This document shows positions 1 to 13,064 of a stretch of DNA of 64,000 bases, piece by piece. The notes under the pieces were generated by a model. That model did no database searches. It worked only from the letters and a program-made list of their open reading frames with translations, and was not told the origin of the DNA. The translations under genes and the position numbers were made by a program. Position 1 is the stretch's first letter. Every line of letters starts with the position of its first letter. Source of the stretch: Gaeumannomyces sp. JS-464 (taxonomy: Eukaryota > Ascomycota > Sordariomycetes > Magnaporthales > Magnaporthaceae); contig NGZR01000003.1 of assembly GCA_002197995.1 (NCBI GenBank), positions 1,922,001-1,986,000 on the forward strand, written 5' to 3'.

Positions 1-576
1 ATCCCGCGCACCCTGCCCAACACCCTCCCGCCCCTGGCGCGCCCAATGCCCCGGCCACTATCCCCGACCTTCAACAGCCGGCAGTACGACACGCCGCTCC
101 CCTCGCCCTCGGCCCTGTCTCCAGGAGCCGACAGCGTCGACGGCGGGCCGGCCCCGTCGCTCATGTCGGACAACGGCTCGTCCTACAGCACCTCGCCGCG
201 CGCCTCGAACCGGGACCTGGGGTCGCCCATGGACCTGCCGCCGCTCAAGAACCTCGCCGTCCGGCGCGGGAGCCGGTCGTACGACTACCACCATCACCAC
301 CACCACCCGTACCAGCGCCCGGGGTCCCTGTCACCCGCGGACGTCAAGCTGCCGGGCTTCAGCTCGCTGGCCGCCTCGTCGTACAAGGGGCCCGCCGGCC
401 CGGAGCACTACTCGCCCAGGACGCACCACTCGCACCTGCCCACGGCCCCAAGCTCGCCCGTCAACAACCTGCCGGCGCTGAGGATGCCGCAGCAGCAGCA
501 GCCGCAGCAGCACCACGTCCACCACCGGGCGTCTGCGAGCCGGGACCGCTTGGGCATCTCCAGCCTCATCAGCTGA
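1..576 (+). CDS. C-terminal part of a Ser/Pro/His-rich protein, possibly a transcription factor
   Basis: The frame is open from the first base and ends at a TGA at 574-576, so the 5' part lies outside the window; the first in-frame ATG (46) is probably internal. The visible 191 residues are low complexity: Ser/Pro-rich, with a run of six His, a Gln/His stretch near the end (QQQQPQQHHVHH) and the final residues RLGISSLIS. Acidic, Pro-rich and poly-His/Gln tails are common outside the DNA-binding domain of fungal regulators, which is the only reason to suggest a transcription factor; no DNA-binding domain is visible here. I do not recognise the family. No introns are needed in this part. Confidence 0.6.
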   Translation: MPRTLPNTLPPLARPMPRPLSPTFNSRQYDTPLPSPSALSPGADSVDGGPAPSLMSDNGSSYSTSPRASNRDLGSPMDLPPLKNLAVRRGSRSYDYHHHHHHPYQRPGSLSPADVKLPGFSSLAASSYKGPAGPEHYSPRTHHSHLPTAPSSPVNNLPALRMPQQQQPQQHHVHHRASASRDRLGISSLIS

Positions 577-2803
577 GTTTGTTACCAGTGGCGGTTTATT
601 CTTGTTGTTGTCGTCGTCGTCGTCTTTGCGTGCCTTAGTTCGCGTGCGTGGCCTCTCTGAGCCTCCTTGTCTCTCGATACCCACTTTCCATCTCTCGTTG
701 CTGTCATTGAGGGAGGCTAGGCCTGTGATTTTTTTTTTTTGTTGTCTTTTTCTCTTTACTGTTGTGCGGGAACATCGGAAACATCATACCCCTGAAACTT
801 TTATCGTATGATACCACCATGCGGAAAGGCGTCGTTCGTTTTTTTCTGTTTTCTTTTTTAAACCTGCCCCTATTCCCGTCGAGGCGGCATGCACCGGATA
901 CCTTCATTTTAAAACCCTAAATTCTTTGGCTTTTTCTTGTTTATCTTTTTTTTTTTCTCTCCTGTATCACGACAAAAACCAAAACGCTTATTTCACTTTC
1001 GTCTTAAAGAGACCAGGCGAACCACCGGCCTTTTCTTATTTCCCTTTGTTTCTTTTCTTTTCTTCTCGGGACGGATCAAGAGCATCACATCATCCAAATC
1101 TCCCTCGAAAAAAAACAAAAACAAAAGAGGCTAATTCCAGAGGAACATAGAATCCTTGAGTCAGGTGGCAGTCTCATGTTTTACTACACTTTTTTTATTT
1201 TTTTTTATGTTGGCTTTCCCGTTCCTTTCATTATTTTCCTATGGGCACGCAAAAATCACGGTGGTGGGCACTTTTTTTTACGAGTCAAATATTTACACAG
1301 ACTCCTGTATCCAACGAGCGAGGGAGGCATTCGTTGTTTTGCGCAACACAAACAAACGGTCATTTGGAAAGGGGGTTTTGGTCTTTTGTCCTCTGTTTGG
1401 GAAAGTCTTAATGGCGTGGTTGATGTCAAAGGTTCTTGGTTGGGGTGGGAGGAAACGCGGATCTGGGACGGGAAACAGGGGGATTTTCTCTTGTGCACAT
1501 GGGCAAACTATTTCTCCGACGAAGAGCCGGCAGACTTCTCGTCGTTACAAAAACAATCAAACAATACCCTGATGTCCATCAAAATTGTCCCGGCTGTCAA
1601 ACACAGCGTGCCAGCCCAAGTGAGAAAAAAAAATGAACGAAAAAAAAAAAACCTTAGTTTGTATGCAGTGTTGGGAAACAATCTTCACGAATGGTAACTT
1701 AATCCCGTCGAGCGGCAACCAGTCCAGTACGTGATGAAAAAGGAGGGCCTGGGCGCTGCGGGCGGCTCGAAAGAGGGCTACCTATGCGCCTCGGCATCAG
1801 ACCGAGGCCCAGTAAACGAGCAAGAGATGGATGGATGGCTTTGTTACTCTGCAGCGGCGCGCCCGGGAAGAGGGGGGGACGACGGCGCCGAAAGGAGAAG
1901 GAAAACTCGAGCAAACGACGGGACGGACGGAACCACGTCAACCTGCGGGCGGCCAATGGGAGAGTGATTTTTCTGGGGCCCCGGGGGTCCCTCTACTACA
2001 GGACCTACATACACGAAGGCGGCCTTTCCCTGTAAGGCCTTTTTTTTTCCCTTCTTCTTTCTTCATTCTCTGCTGTCTTGGTGTTTACGGCAAACGATTC
2101 GTTGGGCGCGTGGGGGGGGAGATAAACTTCTTTGTAGCATCAATGTGCTGCTTTTTTCCTCTTCGTCTGCATCTGTTCAGCTGACATTGTCACCCCTTCC
2201 GCCGCCGCTCTTGACTGGTTTCGGGACTCGACTGCCAGTGCCGGCATGCCGGGCTGGCCAACCACTTTGTCCCCCGCCCTCTGTTTCTCGGTCAGGAAAG
2301 GAAAGTGAGTATGTGTGTGGATGAGCTACGGAGAAGTGGTGTGAGTGGGACTTTGGCTCTGTGTGTGTGTGCGTGTGCAGTAGCCGCCGCTGAGCAGACA
2401 GAACGAGACGGAGAGCCCAGGCGCGCGTCGACGGGGAGGGAGGGGGGATGGCGGGACCCATCTACGGCCTCGACGAAGCTAAAGGGTGAGTGGGTGGGTG
2501 GGTGGTGGTGGTGGGCGAAATGCGTGTGTCTGTCTGTGTGTGTGCGTATGCAGGAGATCCTCACGGCCGTTTCTGTTTTTTTCCTCGCCCCGAACTAGGG
2601 AGAGGAGGGGAGTGTGAAGTGGAGGTTTCCCCTTGTCTGTCACCTGGTTGGGAAGAGGAGGAGGAGGAGTGGGATGGAGGGTGGGCAGGGAAGAAGCCCG
2701 ATAGTGGAGCACCTGGGGACTGACTGGCAGTGTTGAACGGGTACATCCAAAGATGATCCAGAGGCCGATCGTCACCAGGGGGCCGGAGGGCAGGGCGGTC
2801 GGA

Positions 2804-2827
2804 TGGTGGTGGTGGTGGTGGTGGTGG
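2804..2827. repeat. TGG microsatellite
   Basis: Eight consecutive TGG units are visible in the gene-free interval. On the - strand this reads as CCA, which produces a spurious poly-His frame. Confidence 0.9.
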
Positions 2828-5800
2828 GAATTCCGTGATTGCGAAGCGGGAGTTGGTGTCTCCCATCGCGCCGGCCGACGACCCCTGAACGTTTCCATTT
2901 TGTGCATGAAAAGGAGGTGGGGGGTGTTCGTCTGGCCGTCGTCTGTGCAAGGCCAAAAAGAAAGAAAAAAGAAGGGAAGGGAACGAAAAGTAGGCAGGGT
3001 TCGTGACAGGGCTTTCACCCACGCTTGTCCTTTTGGTTCTGTCTCGTCCCATCTTTTACGCACCTGTCTCGTCCGTCTCGCGCAGGCAGCGGCGGCGGCG
3101 ACGGCGGTTGACTTTTGGGGTCTTTGCTTTTGCATTAGATCACACACGCACACGCATCAACACGGGTCGGTCTGAGGGTCGGCGGCAGCCGGCAGCCACC
3201 CCTTTTTTTTTTCCGGATGTGGTGGAGAGGAAAAACAGACAGACTGAGCGGCAGGCAGGGGGATGGATGCCTGTCAACTCTCACGATCGGGAGGAGGGCC
3301 CTGGGCAGGTTAGGGGCCCTCGCTCCTTGGCAACATCGGATCAAAGCGATGGATGTCGATGCCGGCAGGGTTCGGCAAGGAAGCGTGTTTCCGGGAGGCC
3401 TGTTTTTTTTCTTCTTTTTTTTTCTCCAGGAGTCGCCGCTTTGCTCTGAGATCCGGAGAAAATCACCGAGGCCATGACCATCGTTCGGGACGCCTTCGAG
3501 GAGGAATAAGGCCGTGGGAGGTGGAGTATTGCATCGCGGACCCCTGTGTTAGTCATTCCTTATCTCCTTGTGTATCTTCTCATTCCCGATCCTCTCGGTC
3601 CCCTTCTTCCTTTCCAATCAATGGTGTTGTTCCTTGCTCTTTCTTCCCCTGCCGCCTGCTTCGGATCCCAAACGAAGGCAACAAAGTCCCAGCCGCAGCA
3701 CGCAAGGACCGGACAAAAATTCAATAAAAAAGAAGAAGAAAAGGGCCCAGCGCGAACAGCAAGGGTTGGTTGTTTGGTTCGGTCCCATCGCGTTCGCGGC
3801 CTCCCGGTTTCGTGCATCGGGTGCCCCCAGCAAAAAAAAAACCCCTGTCTAGCTGGAGAGCAAACGAGAGAACCGCCGCCGCCGCCGCCGACGTTTCCCC
3901 GTGATGCCCTCCCTGGACATCGACGACGCGGTGTGTGCAGTGACGTTTCGGCGGACGGGCAGTTGGCCAGCCCCGTTTCGTCACATTGATGTCACTCCTC
4001 CTCTCTGGCCCCCTGCCCGTCACCAAATATCAGGGCTGTTTCGTTGCAATCTTCAATTTTATGGTCGAGTGCAGCAGCCAGCAGAAACAGAAAGAGTGGG
4101 TGGCCCCCCCCCCCCTGCGCCCCGGGTGATCAGCTGGGTGATCGCCATAGTGGGCCTCCATTATAGGTGGATCTGGTGACAGCGATGCTACCTGAGCTGG
4201 GGGTTTTCGGCTGCGACAAGAAACAAAAATCAAATAAAACATTGGAATCGGGAGACATGGCAGAACACGAAGGACGAAGGACGGGGTTCGACCTGTCGGT
4301 GAGTCGCCTGTTCGCGCTCGCCGTCACCGTCCCCAACCATCCCTTGATTTCTCGTCGCCATGTCCATGGCCGTCGGGCTCGCCTATTTTTCCAGCGTTGC
4401 TTTTTCACGCCATCTGTCCTTTCCCATGGGTTAGGGATCGTCGTCGTGCTGTCGCTGTCTCGTCTGCCATCTGCCAGCGCCTGCATGAGATTGCGCTGCA
4501 GCTGCCGGGTCAACCCACCCCCAAAATTGCGAGGGAAAATCTTGCAACCTCAACTCCCACCCCGAGCACATGCCGTTTGCGCCTCATCACCAAAAAGGAC
4601 CGAAGAAAAAAAAAGTTATCCAGGGCAAATGTACCACCGTGGTACCTACCCTACCTACCCAGAAACCCAAATCTATGCCTAAAGCGATGGGATGCATGTC
4701 TCACCAGCAGCCCGCCCCAGTTAGGTAATCGGCCAAGCCTGGGCGCGAGCCCCTCCGATTCGCTCGTGTCCCAACGCCAGGCAAGTAATCCAGATCGATT
4801 GGGCGTTCGCGAAGAACGGAACGGGGCTTGCTCCTCCCGAACGAGCAGATGCCAGCTGGCCATTGCACGCTTGCCTGCATTTATTGCACCCTGGGATGTT
4901 CGCAACGACGATCTGATACCGAATTCGAGAAAAGGGCAACCTCGGCCAAACTCGAGGCGCTATCTTGGCTGCATCTTGTTGAGCAATTCTGCGTAGATCT
5001 ATCTACTCCCCATCTCACACATTCACAAAGATCTCTCTGCCGCCGCCGTCATCACAGCCGTGGCACAATCTCCCTCAGCCTCATTCCAAAACAAAAACCG
5101 TCACGTACCCAAGAAGGGCGCGATGGTTCGACATCGTCAGCGGCTCCGAGATCAGAAGATTGAGATCGAAGACGCCATGGCCCCTGCAGCGACGGCGCAG
5201 GCGCCTAAATGATGATGGACAACGGCGCGCTCTTTTCTTCTGGCGGCGGTGGTGGTGTGGTGGTGGCAATGTGGGATGCGATGAGGGAAACCCAATCAGG
5301 CGTCGTCTGGGCGACTTCCCCGATGGTAGCGGCCAAGTTAGTGCGCCCCCTCCAGGAAGCGGACAAAAGAGCGTGAAAGCTTGAGAGGGTGTCTGTCAGC
5401 CTCAAATCGAAGCTACACCAACCTAACTTTAACTCCGGTAGCCCGGTAGCGTGGACTGAGCCGCGAGAAGGAAGAAAAAGAAGAAGGAAAAATCGCGGCA
5501 TAACAATCCTGACAATCAGATAGCCGCCGGGCGCACCCACCGCCAAGCCGCCCATTTGACGCCGCCCAGAAAAAGAAAAAGAAAAAGAAAAGAAAGAAAA
5601 AAAGAAAGAAAAACAGTTGCGAACAGGCAGCCGTCAATCAGTCAATCATCGATCAATAGCCGGGCGCAGCGTTACATCGCGACATTTCCTCCCCCAACTC
5701 CCCTGTTCCCTGGCCGGAGAGGTCAGCTCTGCCGAGTGGTGATGCTGATACGTCCAATAGTGTGGGCAATAGAGAGCAGTAATAAAAGGCGCTCCCAATC

Positions 5801-8800
5801 TTGGCTCACCGTCGGGCCTCACCTACCTGCCACCCTGGATCCTCCCATCTCCGTCGCCTGCCGGGATCTTTTCCGTCCCTTTTTTCTTTTTCTTTTTCCT
5901 TTTCCCTTTCCCTTTCCTAACTGGATCACGAGCAGTCCCCGAGTGGTGATGTGTTTGTGTGTTCTTGGCGAACAGCCAGCCCGGGGCTCCGAGGCGGGCT
6001 CGGTGTTATTTGTCAAATGCGCTGCGACCACCAACCTACCTCCCCTGGACGTTGTCGGGTAGGGCGGGCGGTGCGGTGATGGCAGCCAGCGGCGGCAGAG
6101 GAGGGGGTGTGGATGGAGGAAGGCAGGGTGGAAAAAGGCCTGGGTACCCTGCGCACTGTGTACAAAGACTTGGATTTTTGCCCCACTTTTGAGGAACTTC
6201 CCGGCCAGGTCTGGTGGGGTGCTGCTCTTTTTTTTTTTTTTCCCCAAGCGGAGGCGGGCCTTTGCCGTCGAGTTTCAAATAATAAACCCACAAAACGGGG
6301 GCACTCGACGAGTCGCGGCTTTCGTAGCTGATCCGATAGACGAAAGGCCCAATAGGAAAGGATGGATTAAAAGGCAGGAGCACACAAAGATGTACATACA
6401 AACATTCAAATTTGGTGAGCTCAGCGTGACTGCATGTTGGCTGCCTTTGTAAACGCGGCCAGCAAGCCCAAGGCTATAATCCATGACATATGATGCCACA
6501 ACATCAGCCAAGAGGAGAAAGCATTGCTTTTTTTTTTCATCTGTGAATACGACCTTCCGCCTCAGCCCCAGCGCATCAAACACAAAGGGCTGCGGACAGA
6601 AGAACGTTTTGGTAGGTTGGCTTTCCCCCCAAGTCCAGCCTAGCCCAGCCCAGATGCAGCCAAGTGGATCGTATTTCCCATCCCCATTGCAACGCCGCCC
6701 TCCTGCGTTGGCGCGCGCTCGATGGGTGGGGGTGGGCATGTATGTATTGTGTTGTTTCGGATGTTTCGAGGATCTGTCGCAGGGATTACCCCAGCTGGTT
6801 TGTTCTTTTATGTATTCTTTTTCTTCTCAAAGCCAGTCGTGCCAGCCAGCCAGCCCCCCTTGCCCTGCCCTGGTTTTCCAGCTTCGATCGCTGCCGTTTT
6901 TCCCAGCCCGATTCTTCCATGTTTCAACACCCCCGACCGCTTCGATAGTAATGATGCCCGCCCAGGAACGGGATCCTTTTGAGAGGCGGACCGGGTCCAG
7001 GATGTTGAATGCAATATCGCAACAATTTCCCTACGTACAGGCGGACAAGGAAAAGGCAAAGGCGGGGGTCTTTCCGCCCAGGCGCTGCGTCGTCTAATAC
7101 CCCGTCCGGGATTCAGGACGGCGACGATAAATCGGCGTCCTCGTGTTGAGAAAGAAAAAAAAAAAAAAGGGTTGGGAAAGCCCGGGAGGAATGACGCCCC
7201 CTGGTGGCACCGAGATAAAGCATCATCCGGATAGCATCACACAAGGCGGTCTTGGCGGCTCCATCAGTTGGCTACAAGAAAAAAAAGGGCCGGCCCCGGA
7301 TCGATCCTCAGCGATATCTTGTTTACTGTTACAGCGTCCGTGATCCACACCCCTGGGAAGCCCAGGGCAGGGGCGGCTGGGTCGGGCGGCCAACCCTAGA
7401 GGCGGGTTGCCTGAAGACATCCATGACAAGGAAAGGCTAGCGGGTGGCCATCCCATCTTTTCCCGCCCTGCTAGTCCCGAGACGGTTTGGCGAAAGGGGG
7501 GTGATCAAGGCCGGCCGTTCGTTCTTGACCATTGAAGGCCAGCTGTCAGCTTTCCCTGTGCCTCGCGCTGACAGGAACAAGTTAGCTTTGGCTGGGAGTT
7601 GGCGTTAGTTCTCCTCTCATCGCCATGCCATGTTGCCTTTTGCGGGATGATCACCAGTCGAAAACGGCCCGGCTGAGTGTGATGATCTCTGCTTGGTACC
7701 ACTCGAGTGGCTGGGCATGGGAAGTTGCATGGTGAGATGGACGGATCGAGAGAAAAACGCGGAATCCCCCACATCGGGCTCCCAGCGCCGTCACACCGCA
7801 TCATCGCACCCAAAGTGATGACGGTGGTCGGCCATGGCCGGCGTTTTGCCTCGCAAACCTTCCCGATGCCTGGCCTGGGGGAGGAGGCAGGCTGTGCAGC
7901 AATCCCCGGACGCACCCCGGCACGATAATGACGGATGATCTTGCGCGAAACCATTTTGGAGGGCCTCCTCTTCTCATCACGGGGCCAAGAGCTAGCTGGC
8001 TGGACTTTCGGGGACGACATGGACACGGGGCGGGGGAGGGCAGGACGCGAGATCGGCCGTTGGGGGATCTGGAGCATGAAATGCGGATGGAGTCTGGGCG
8101 CCCAATCGCATCTTTGAGACGAGGGGTGCGCGTGAGATGGCTCCAATACCGACGAGACGCGGCATTCTACATAAACGTACCCAAGAAAAATATATAATAT
8201 AAAAAAAAAAACCAAATCCCGTCTGACAGGACGGCGAGCGCTCCGCACGAAAAGCGGAAGAAAATCATGTTTTTACAGCCGCTTGCAGGTGAGAGAAGGA
8301 CGTGAGGCGAGAAGATGAGGGGAACACCAGGGTGGGAGGGAAAGGACGGGTAGACGGGGCGGGCGGGCAGGCTTAGACCCGCCCCGGCGCCCCCAAGAAA
8401 ATCTGCTCGGGGCCGCTCGATGCAAGATCCAAGCCGAGATCGTGCGTCGTAGCACTGCCTCGTGTCGGGACCCAGACAGTGTTTTCCCCTCTTTTTTTCC
8501 TTTTTTTTTCCCATCTTTTTTTCAGTACATTTTTGCGCATTGCCTGCCGAGATGAGAATGCTATGCTTACATTCTTGCCTTGTCGCAGCTCACGCGAATG
8601 GAAGGACAAAAGGAGGAAAAGACGCAATCAAAAACAAACAGCAGCAATCCCGAGATGATGCAGTCGGCCGGGCCAGTCGCTGGGTTTCCCAGAACCTGGA
8701 CGACAACGGCCGTCGTCAGCCGTTTCTGATCATTCCCCCCGCCTGCCGATGCCCGGTGCGACATGAAACGCCGGGCGGTGCCTGCTGCTTTTGGTCGCAG

Positions 8801-9865
8801 AAAAACCAAGGAAGACGTGCATCCATCAATGGGGCGAATGTCCAAATAAGGTCCGTCGGGGTTGGGCATGTTTCTGTCTGCCACCCGAACGGACCACGGT
8901 TTCAATTTCTCCTCTACCCAAAACCCAAAAAACCGTTTGTGTCCCTCACACTTGATCCGAGTCGGGTTTTACAAGACCTGCATCTGCATATCTTTTTCGG
9001 CGCTGGCCTGGTTGACCGTTTTTTGTTTGGCTGGATTACGATGAGCCTTCCTCTGTTTGTCGAGTCGGATCGACGCCCGCTTCGACAGAAACAAAACAGC
9101 AGAGCACAGCTAGAAATTGTTCCATGCCACGAGCCTTTCCTGTCTGGCGGTTCCAGCAGCTATAATGCAATGCACTACGTGCCTGGGCGGTGGTGGTCGT
9201 CGACGGAGGTCAAGCCCAATCAGGAAGTGTACACCGAAACAAAAAATGATCTCCAGCCAGCCCCCCCTCGCTCCCTTCCCTTGCCTCACCCCCTCTCCCT
9301 TGGAACCCGACACCGCGACCTCGACTGCTTGCTTCCCGGCCCGGGATTCGCACCGAGCGGAAGGCGGTCCCAGAGATCTGGGTCCATCGTGGAGGAGGGA
9401 GGCCACACCCACTTTTTTTTTTGTTTGTGTGGTTTGCTTTTCTGGAAGCTGCGATACCCCCACTCTATTTTTCTTGCTTGGTTCACGGTGTAAAAAATGA
9501 CACCCTAATTGCACACCGAAAATGCCCTCACATTTCTAAAGGAAATAGGAAACACGGGCTTTGGGATATGCCCGTGCAGCCCTTGTTCACAACCCAGCAA
9601 TGTCTTGCCATTGCCAAGTGCCCAATCCAAAAAAACAAAACATCAGGTCCGAACAACGACACCTTCCTCCGAGTCAAAAGAATGCATCGCAAACCAGGCA
9701 CTGGGGACACCTTTTGTGCAACCCCTTCCCGCTCCCCAGACCTAGGGGTCCGACTGACCGGTCGTCTCTACATACAATCTTACCCTCTCTCCTTCCTTGC
9801 TCTCTTTGCCCCGAGACCTGCGCCCGATTGTCTGGCGACGGCCGACCGAGACACACACATCTCTC

Positions 9866-9870
<5 letters not shown>

Positions 9871-9932
<62 letters not shown>
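9871..9932. repeat. TC dinucleotide microsatellite, 31 units
   Basis: An uninterrupted (TC)31 tract with no coding context. It generates long Ser/Leu and Arg/Glu repeat frames on either strand that are not genes. Confidence 0.95.
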
Positions 9933-9934
<2 letters not shown>

Positions 9935-10269
9935 CCCACCCGTATCGCCCCCCTGAGACAGAAACAGGTAAAATGCCTAGAGTCTGGACTTTGGCCACCC
10001 AAAATAATAGAGGGGCGTGCGCTTATGTGTGTGCGTGTGTGTCTGTGTGTCTGTGGTTCCTACAATGAAAGCTGTCCAGGTGCGTCCTGCTGCTGTCACT
10101 CTGCCATGAAAATCTCGCTACAGTCATTGTGCCATCCGAAAAAAAGGCCCCGAGAGAGCGCGTGCGTTGCGTGTGCGTTGTACCTCGGGACGGGCCCCTT
10201 TTTCCTTTTTTTTTCTTTTTTTTTTTTTCCCCTCCCAGCCATCAAAGTCAACCTCGGCCTATGTTTAAC

Positions 10270-10290
10270 TTTTTTTTTTTTTTTTTTTTT
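10270..10290. repeat. Poly-T tract, 21 nt
   Basis: A pure T21 run in the gene-free interval, one of many T-rich runs there. Its length in the assembly should not be trusted. Confidence 0.9.
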
Positions 10291-13064
10291 GTGACCAAGA
10301 GTTGGTGCGAACGTGCAACAGCAGCAACAACATAGGGTTGAGACTATCCTCCCCGCCTCTCATCTCTAACCCGGCATGCATGCACATGTGCCGCCTTAAC
10401 CCTAAACCGTCGCCGCTGTCGGCCTTGATGTAACGTGTCAAGGAACAAACCGAATCGGGCCGCAAGGGAGTCTTCGCCACATGCCTTTTCCTGTCTATCC
10501 ACGGCGTGTTTTTTCTTTTCTTCTCCTGAGCCATGGCTCAAAAGGGTAGAAGAGGAAAACGGGACGCGGGAGAGAGCAGCGGCATCGTCGGCCCTCGGGA
10601 GTGTCAGGCGAACTCTATCTCGACGTCTCTGTCCCTCACACCCACCACACCCACCACCACCACGCCCCCCGCTCCCCAGCAAGCTTCATGCCCGCCCATT
10701 TGCCCACACATCAAGGTTTCCCATCCTCTCCGCCCATCGACCGAAGGCCCGCAGTAAGCATAAAAACAAACACCAGAAGAACAAGACACAAAAGACCAGC
10801 ACAGAGGGGTCCGAGGCGAAAACAAAAAAGCAGCAAGCAACTTCCTTGACTCGCGACTCGCCCGTCGCGAACTGTGCGTCGGCCGGTTCGGCAACACAAA
10901 CCACCTCTAGCTTCTTCTTCTTCTTCTGTGCTCCACGAGGACTCATGCATGCATGGGATGGATGAAGGGGGGCCCGGGCTTGGCCATCCGCAGGCCCCGT
11001 GCTTTTTTTTTTGCATTGAGTACACCAACTGGGCCCGGGATAGCGGGTTGGCAAGGAGAGATTTGTGTGTTTATGTCTTTGGCCAGCGGCAGCACATATG
11101 CACCGTCACCACGCAACGCTCTGTAAAACGACGACACCCGTCCTTGGACGTGCAGTCGCTGAAACCTTCCCCATTCGGAAAGAATGCCGGGATCTCAAGA
11201 GGCGAAATGGCCACGCTTTGGAAAAATACTGTACTGGTCCTTGTGCCATTGCCCGTCCTGCGTCTTCGTCTTTCCTGACCACCTCCGCGTCCCGTGAAGC
11301 GCCTCGCCTTGGTTACATCCCCCGGTATCCTTCAGAGAAGGAGAGAAGAACGTGCCTAGGTAGGAGTGGGGAGATGGCTGTGATTACCTAAAAAAAAAAC
11401 CGTCTTATAAACTGTAACAAACGCCATGCAAGGAGACAGATAAACAGTCACGAAGCCTCGCAAGGCCGAGACTTTGCCTCCCAAAACCTTGCTGTATCCA
11501 CCGTGGAACGCCATTGCATCATGTACATCTAGACCTCTCCCCGAAAAAAAAAACCAGCCACCGATAACTTTTTTTTTCTCTCTCACCAGATAAGAGGCCC
11601 ACCCGTTCGACGGTTCACGTGGCAGAGTGGTTCGAGTGTGTTGGGACGCAAGAGACGCCGGCCGCTTCAAAAACCCCCTGCATGCGTTGCACACACACAC
11701 ACGACCAGAGGGAAAGCTTCGGCGAGCCGTGGCACCACCACTGTACAGGCCAGGCTGGCCAGACCATGAATGGTTTCGTGGGCAGTTAGTTAGGTACCTA
11801 GGGTGCCCAGGCGTATCTGGCAGGGAGTCAAGACAACAAGACAAACACGGGCCGTCTGTTCGTTCCTTTCACGAACCTTTCTGCTCCACTCTCTCACAAA
11901 GAAAAAGGAGAGGAGGGAGAGAGGGAGGCCCCCCCAACCATGAGAGGAGGGCCAGCCTGGCTGGCTGGGCTCATCGATTGGAAAATAGGGGACGCGCAGT
12001 AGCCGAAGCAAAAAAAAAGGCGGTTCAGACCCACCCCCCCATCACTCAGAAGAAGTACTATACATGACCCTAGGCCAAGCGCGGAAGGGTGTGCGTAGAT
12101 CCAAGGGGAAAAGATAGGGACACCCCATTGTACTTGGGCTACTCGATGGAGGGAAGGAGGCAAACGGAGAGGAGAGAGCGGATAGGTCAGGTGGCATGAC
12201 GCCAAACATTCCAGCTTGCCCCGTGTGTAATCATGGGCCGATAGAGCGGGGGAAAAAAAAGAGTGCCGGCCGCGTGTATTCCCCCAGCGGTCCAGACGTG
12301 CAACGTCGCGTCGATCGAGCCAGTTTTTAACTCATAAGCTTCGATAGGCACGTAAAAAGGTCAAAGGGACTGGAACGTGCAAGAAAAGTCGCGCAAGCAG
12401 CCAGTGCACGATGGGCTAGGCTTGCGGCAGCAGGCACGCTACCGGGGCAGACACAGCATCGGCTGCCTGAGCCTATTTCCGAGGGTGGCCTTGTGTGTCC
12501 GTCAATGCTTGCGGAACCAAGGCCGCTCTTGCTTTGCTGCTACTAGCAAAAAACTGGGGACAATGAGAACACTATTTGCAAATCTTGAACTACTTACGGC
12601 CCTAGGTAGGTCCTAGGGGTCGAGCGTTCGCCTATCCTAAAGTGGTATAGGAAAAGCAAGTAGATACAGTGACTTGGTTTGTGTGGGAAAGGTAATCGAA
12701 CAGCCACAAGTGTTTGCAGATCCCTTGATCTACTAAAGCAACCGTCATGAGGCGTTTGCCCGGAGGAACTTGTCCGGAAAAAAGAGGCCAGAGACTAACT
12801 CGAAAGATAAAAAAGAAGCCAAGATAAGATGTTCGCGTAGGAAAACGTATCATCGCTAGATCCTCTGCGAGAACTTGAGAGAGATCAAGAAGGGCTTTGA
12901 TGTACAAGATACAAACATCCTACCTACCGATCTAGGTAGCTTGTTGTCTCCCGATCTATCCAGAGAGCAGACCTGACCAAGCCGAGTTGGCTCGTAGTGA
13001 ACAGAAAAGCGTGTGGGGAGCTGAAACCAAAGGCCACACCAGGCCTTGAGGCTGGATTTTGTTT

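Larger units (their letters stand above)
577..13064. other. 12.5 kb interval without a supportable gene
   Basis: The interval lies between the stop of the + strand gene at 576 and the stop of the - strand gene at 13065. It holds many T/A tracts (T8 or longer occurs repeatedly), CT, GT and TGG microsatellites and C-rich patches. The longest open frame (8462-9493, +) has a composition like its shadow frames, no recognisable domain and no supporting splice pattern. I found no tRNA, transposase, reverse transcriptase or terminal repeats. Because both flanking genes end here, ordinary promoters do not explain its size. It could hold a non-coding transcript, a very long 3' UTR or a gene obscured by sequence errors. 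Confidence 0.6.

Noticed and set aside
8462..9493. 343-codon + strand open frame
   Set aside because: No domain, composition like random translation of T- and C-rich DNA, no splice context, and overlapping frames on the other strand look equally good.
9742..10002. Arg-Glu or Ser-Leu repeat proteins around 9.85-9.93 kb
   Set aside because: They are translations of the (TC)31 microsatellite.
11610..11700. tRNA-Ser/Leu-like D-arm sequence (GGCAGAGTGGTTCGAGTG)
   Set aside because: No matching anticodon stem, T-arm or acceptor stem can be drawn downstream.
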